Source: Cyanobacteriota bacterium (GTDB taxonomy: Bacteria > Cyanobacteriota > Cyanobacteriia > PCC-6307 > Cyanobiaceae). Taken from it: a stretch of 8,044 bases of DNA. Shown one piece after another: positions 6,128 to 8,044 of the stretch. Positions within the stretch are counted from its first letter, which is position 1, and each line of letters begins with the position of its first letter. Below the pieces are notes generated by a model, which was given only the letters and a program-made list of their open reading frames with translations, did not search any database and was not told the origin of the DNA. The stretch is from positions 1 to 8,044 of the forward strand of contig JAPLIF010000030.1 in the NCBI GenBank assembly GCA_026389255.1. Direction: 5' to 3'. Position numbers and translations under genes: made by a program.

Positions 6128-8044
6128 TCAGCCGACTGCAATGATGCGGGCCAGGAAGAAGGCCCAGGTGGTGGCGATACCGCCCAGCAGATAGTGGGCA
6201 ACACCAACCGCGCGTCCTTGGGTGATCGAAAGAGCGCGGGGCTGAATGGCCGGAGCCACTTTCAGCTTGTTGTGAGCCCAGACGATGGACTCAATCAGTT
6301 CTTGCCAGTAGCCGCGGCCGCTGAACAGGAACATCAGGCTGAAGGCCCAGATGAAGTGGGCACCCAGGAACAACAGGCCATAGGCACTGCTGCTCGAGCC
6401 GTAGCTGTTGATCACCTGGGCCGCTTGAGCCCAAAGGAAATCGCGCAGCCAACCATTAATGGTGATCGCACTTTGGGCGAAATTCCCATTGGTGATGTGC
6501 TGGACAGTCCCGTCAGCATTGACGGTTCCCCATACGTCGCTCTGCATTTTCCAACTGAAGTGGAAGATGACGATCGACAGGGAGTTGTACATCCAGAAGA
6601 GACCCAGGAACACGTGGTCCCAAGCGGACACCTGGCAAGTACCGCCACGGCCAGGGCCGTCGCAGGGGAATCGGAAGCCGAGGTTGGCCTTGTCTGGGAC
6701 GAGGCGGGAACTACGGCTGTAAAGCACACCCTTCAGAAGGATCAGCACGGTGACGTGGATCGTGAAGGCATGGATGTGGTGGACCATGAAATCGGCCGTT
6801 CCCAGGGGAATCGGCCCAGCGGCAACTTTGCCGCCCACAGCGATCACTGAACCGTTGAAGACTTCGCTGACACTTGCCAGGGCGTTGGGAGCAGTGGTTC
6901 CTGCCGCCGCAGCATGAAGTCCTTGAATCCACTGAGCGAAGATCGGTTTCAGCTGGATCGCGGTGTCGCTGAACATGTCCTGAGGGCGACCCAGGGCACG
7001 CATTGTGTCGTTGTGGATGTACAGGCCGAAGCTGTGGAAGCCAAGCCAGATGCACACCCAGTTGAGGTGGCTGATGAGAGCATCGCGAGCCTTAAGGACC
7101 CGATCAAGAACGTTATCGACGTTTTTGGCTGGGTCGTAGTCGCGGATCATCGCGATGGCCGCATGGGCACCAGCGCCAACGATCAAGAAGCCACCAATCC
7201 ACATGTGATGGGTGAACAATGACAGTTGGGTTGCGTAGGAGATGCCGATGTAGGGATACGGCGGCATCGCATACATGTGGTGCGCGATGATAATTGTCAG
7301 CGAACCGAGCATGGCCAGGTTGATACCTAGCTGGGCATGCCAAGACGTTGTCAGAAATTCGAAGAGTCCGTTGTGCCCGTTAGTCGCGGGGAACAAGAGA
7401 GGATCGCCTTTTTGGCCTTCAAGGATTTCCTTGATGCTGTGTCCGATACCCCAGTTGGTCCGGTACATGTGACCGGCGACGATGAAGAGAACAGCAATCG
7501 CCAGGTGGTGATGGGCGATGTCGGTCATCCAGAGGCTTCCGGTAACCGGATTCAGGCCTCCTTTGAAAGTCAGAAAATCGCTGTAAGCCGCCCAGTTTCC
7601 AGTGAAGAAAGCTGAGAGGCCGGCACCGAAGCCAGGGAACAGCTGGGACAGGAGATCCTGGTTGAAGAACTCGTGGGGAAGCGGAATGTCCGCAACTGAT
7701 GCGATTGTTCGACCATTGAGGACCAGCGGATTGCCGGCATCAATGGCATCCATTAATTGGCTTGTTGGCAGGGAAACATGGAGAAGGTGCCCTGTCCAGG
7801 ATAGGGAACCTAGGCCTAGTAGGCCGGCCAGATGGTGGTTGAGCATCGACTCAACGTTCTGGAACCACTCCAGCTTTGGCGCTGCCTTGTGATAGTGAAA
7901 AACCCCAGCATTGAGCATGAGGCCGGCCATGACCAAGGAGCCGATGGCCGTGCAAAGAAGTTGAAACTCACTGGTGAATCCCCAGGCTCTCCAAACGTGG
8001 AAGAGGCCTGAAGTGATCTGAATGCCGTGGAAGCCAGCTCCCAC
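6128..8044 (-). CDS. psaA: Photosystem I P700 chlorophyll a apoprotein A1 (PsaA), C-terminal 638 residues (start off right edge)
   Basis: The frame enters at the right edge and ends at TGA (6130-6128) with [10 protein letters not shown]. The GTG at the edge is internal ([20 protein letters not shown]), and I estimate about 130 N-terminal residues are missing. PsaA is the partner of PsaB in the PSI core and carries chlorophyll a' of P700. In the visible numbering, the FX cysteines are Cys461 and Cys470 in [13 protein letters not shown], the P700 axial His is His563 in [11 protein letters not shown], and the phylloquinone-stacking Trp lies in RGYWQEL. The His-to-Cys spacing of 102 equals that of Thermosynechococcus PsaA. 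Two loops differ from the common beta-cyanobacterial form and match what I recall from marine Synechococcus and Prochlorococcus: a longer stretch before IPLPHEF (about 95-120) and [17 protein letters not shown] (210-226). It is the first gene of psaAB; the promoter is outside the window. Confidence 0.98.
   Translation of the reverse strand: MGAGFHGIQITSGLFHVWRAWGFTSEFQLLCTAIGSLVMAGLMLNAGVFHYHKAAPKLEWFQNVESMLNHHLAGLLGLGSLSWTGHLLHVSLPTSQLMDAIDAGNPLVLNGRTIASVADIPLPHEFFNQDLLSQLFPGFGAGLSAFFTGNWAAYSDFLTFKGGLNPVTGSLWMTDIAHHHLAIAVLFIVAGHMYRTNWGIGHSIKEILEGQKGDPLLFPATNGHNGLFEFLTTSWHAQLGINLAMLGSLTIIIAHHMYAMPPYPYIGISYATQLSLFTHHMWIGGFLIVGAGAHAAIAMIRDYDPAKNVDNVLDRVLKARDALISHLNWVCIWLGFHSFGLYIHNDTMRALGRPQDMFSDTAIQLKPIFAQWIQGLHAAAAGTTAPNALASVSEVFNGSVIAVGGKVAAGPIPLGTADFMVHHIHAFTIHVTVLILLKGVLYSRSSRLVPDKANLGFRFPCDGPGRGGTCQVSAWDHVFLGLFWMYNSLSIVIFHFSWKMQSDVWGTVNADGTVQHITNGNFAQSAITINGWLRDFLWAQAAQVINSYGSSSSAYGLLFLGAHFIWAFSLMFLFSGRGYWQELIESIVWAHNKLKVAPAIQPRALSITQGRAVGVAHYLLGGIATTWAFFLARIIAVG

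Noticed and set aside
6101..6850. 249-residue + strand open frame antisense to psaA, and a 178-residue one (4926-5462) antisense to psaB
   Set aside because: Both are mirror frames of highly conserved GC-rich genes whose codon bias removes stops on the other strand. They show no family motifs, and the psaA/psaB reading is certain.

Overview
This window looks like the chromosome of an alpha-cyanobacterium of the Synechococcus/Cyanobium group. The main evidence is the photosystem I (PSI) core genes psaB (complete) and psaA (C-terminal part). Their loops read like those I recall from marine or brackish picocyanobacteria, notably a longer PsaA segment ending in IPLPHEF and the [15 protein letters not shown] loop. 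I saw no full GCGATCGC (HIP1) palindrome, the repeat that is abundant in many beta-cyanobacteria. Coding is dense. Genus and species cannot be fixed from the sequence alone.

Left part (1-2592): a leftward serine beta-lactamase-like gene runs off the left edge. It diverges from a rightward pair, an SH3b-NlpC/P60 murein peptide endopeptidase followed 32 nt later by a GtrB/DPM-like polyprenyl-phosphate glycosyltransferase. All three fit envelope or peptidoglycan metabolism. The beta-lactamase-like protein has lost the SxxK lysine and has an altered SDN motif, so it may be a non-catalytic relative. The divergent starts are packed into overlapping CATG sites.

Middle (2593-3484): psaI (38 aa, easy to miss) and psaL encode two small PSI subunits at the trimer-forming face. 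They lie on the + strand and end at a strong Rho-independent terminator. Next is about 330 nt with no convincing gene (3485-3814). It holds one long imperfect hairpin of unknown meaning.

Right part (3815-8044): psaA then psaB are read leftward as the classical psaAB operon, 20 nt apart, ending at their own terminator (3842-3815). The two PSI transcription units therefore converge, each with its own terminator.

Together PsaA/PsaB form the P700 and FX heterodimer, and PsaI/PsaL bind its periphery and allow trimers to form. I found no mobile element, CRISPR array, tRNA or rRNA, and no clearly new system. The observations most worth checking are the apparent pseudoenzyme, the interlocked divergent starts, the pyrimidine-rich leaders without Shine-Dalgarno sequences, and the hairpin between the convergent PSI operons.
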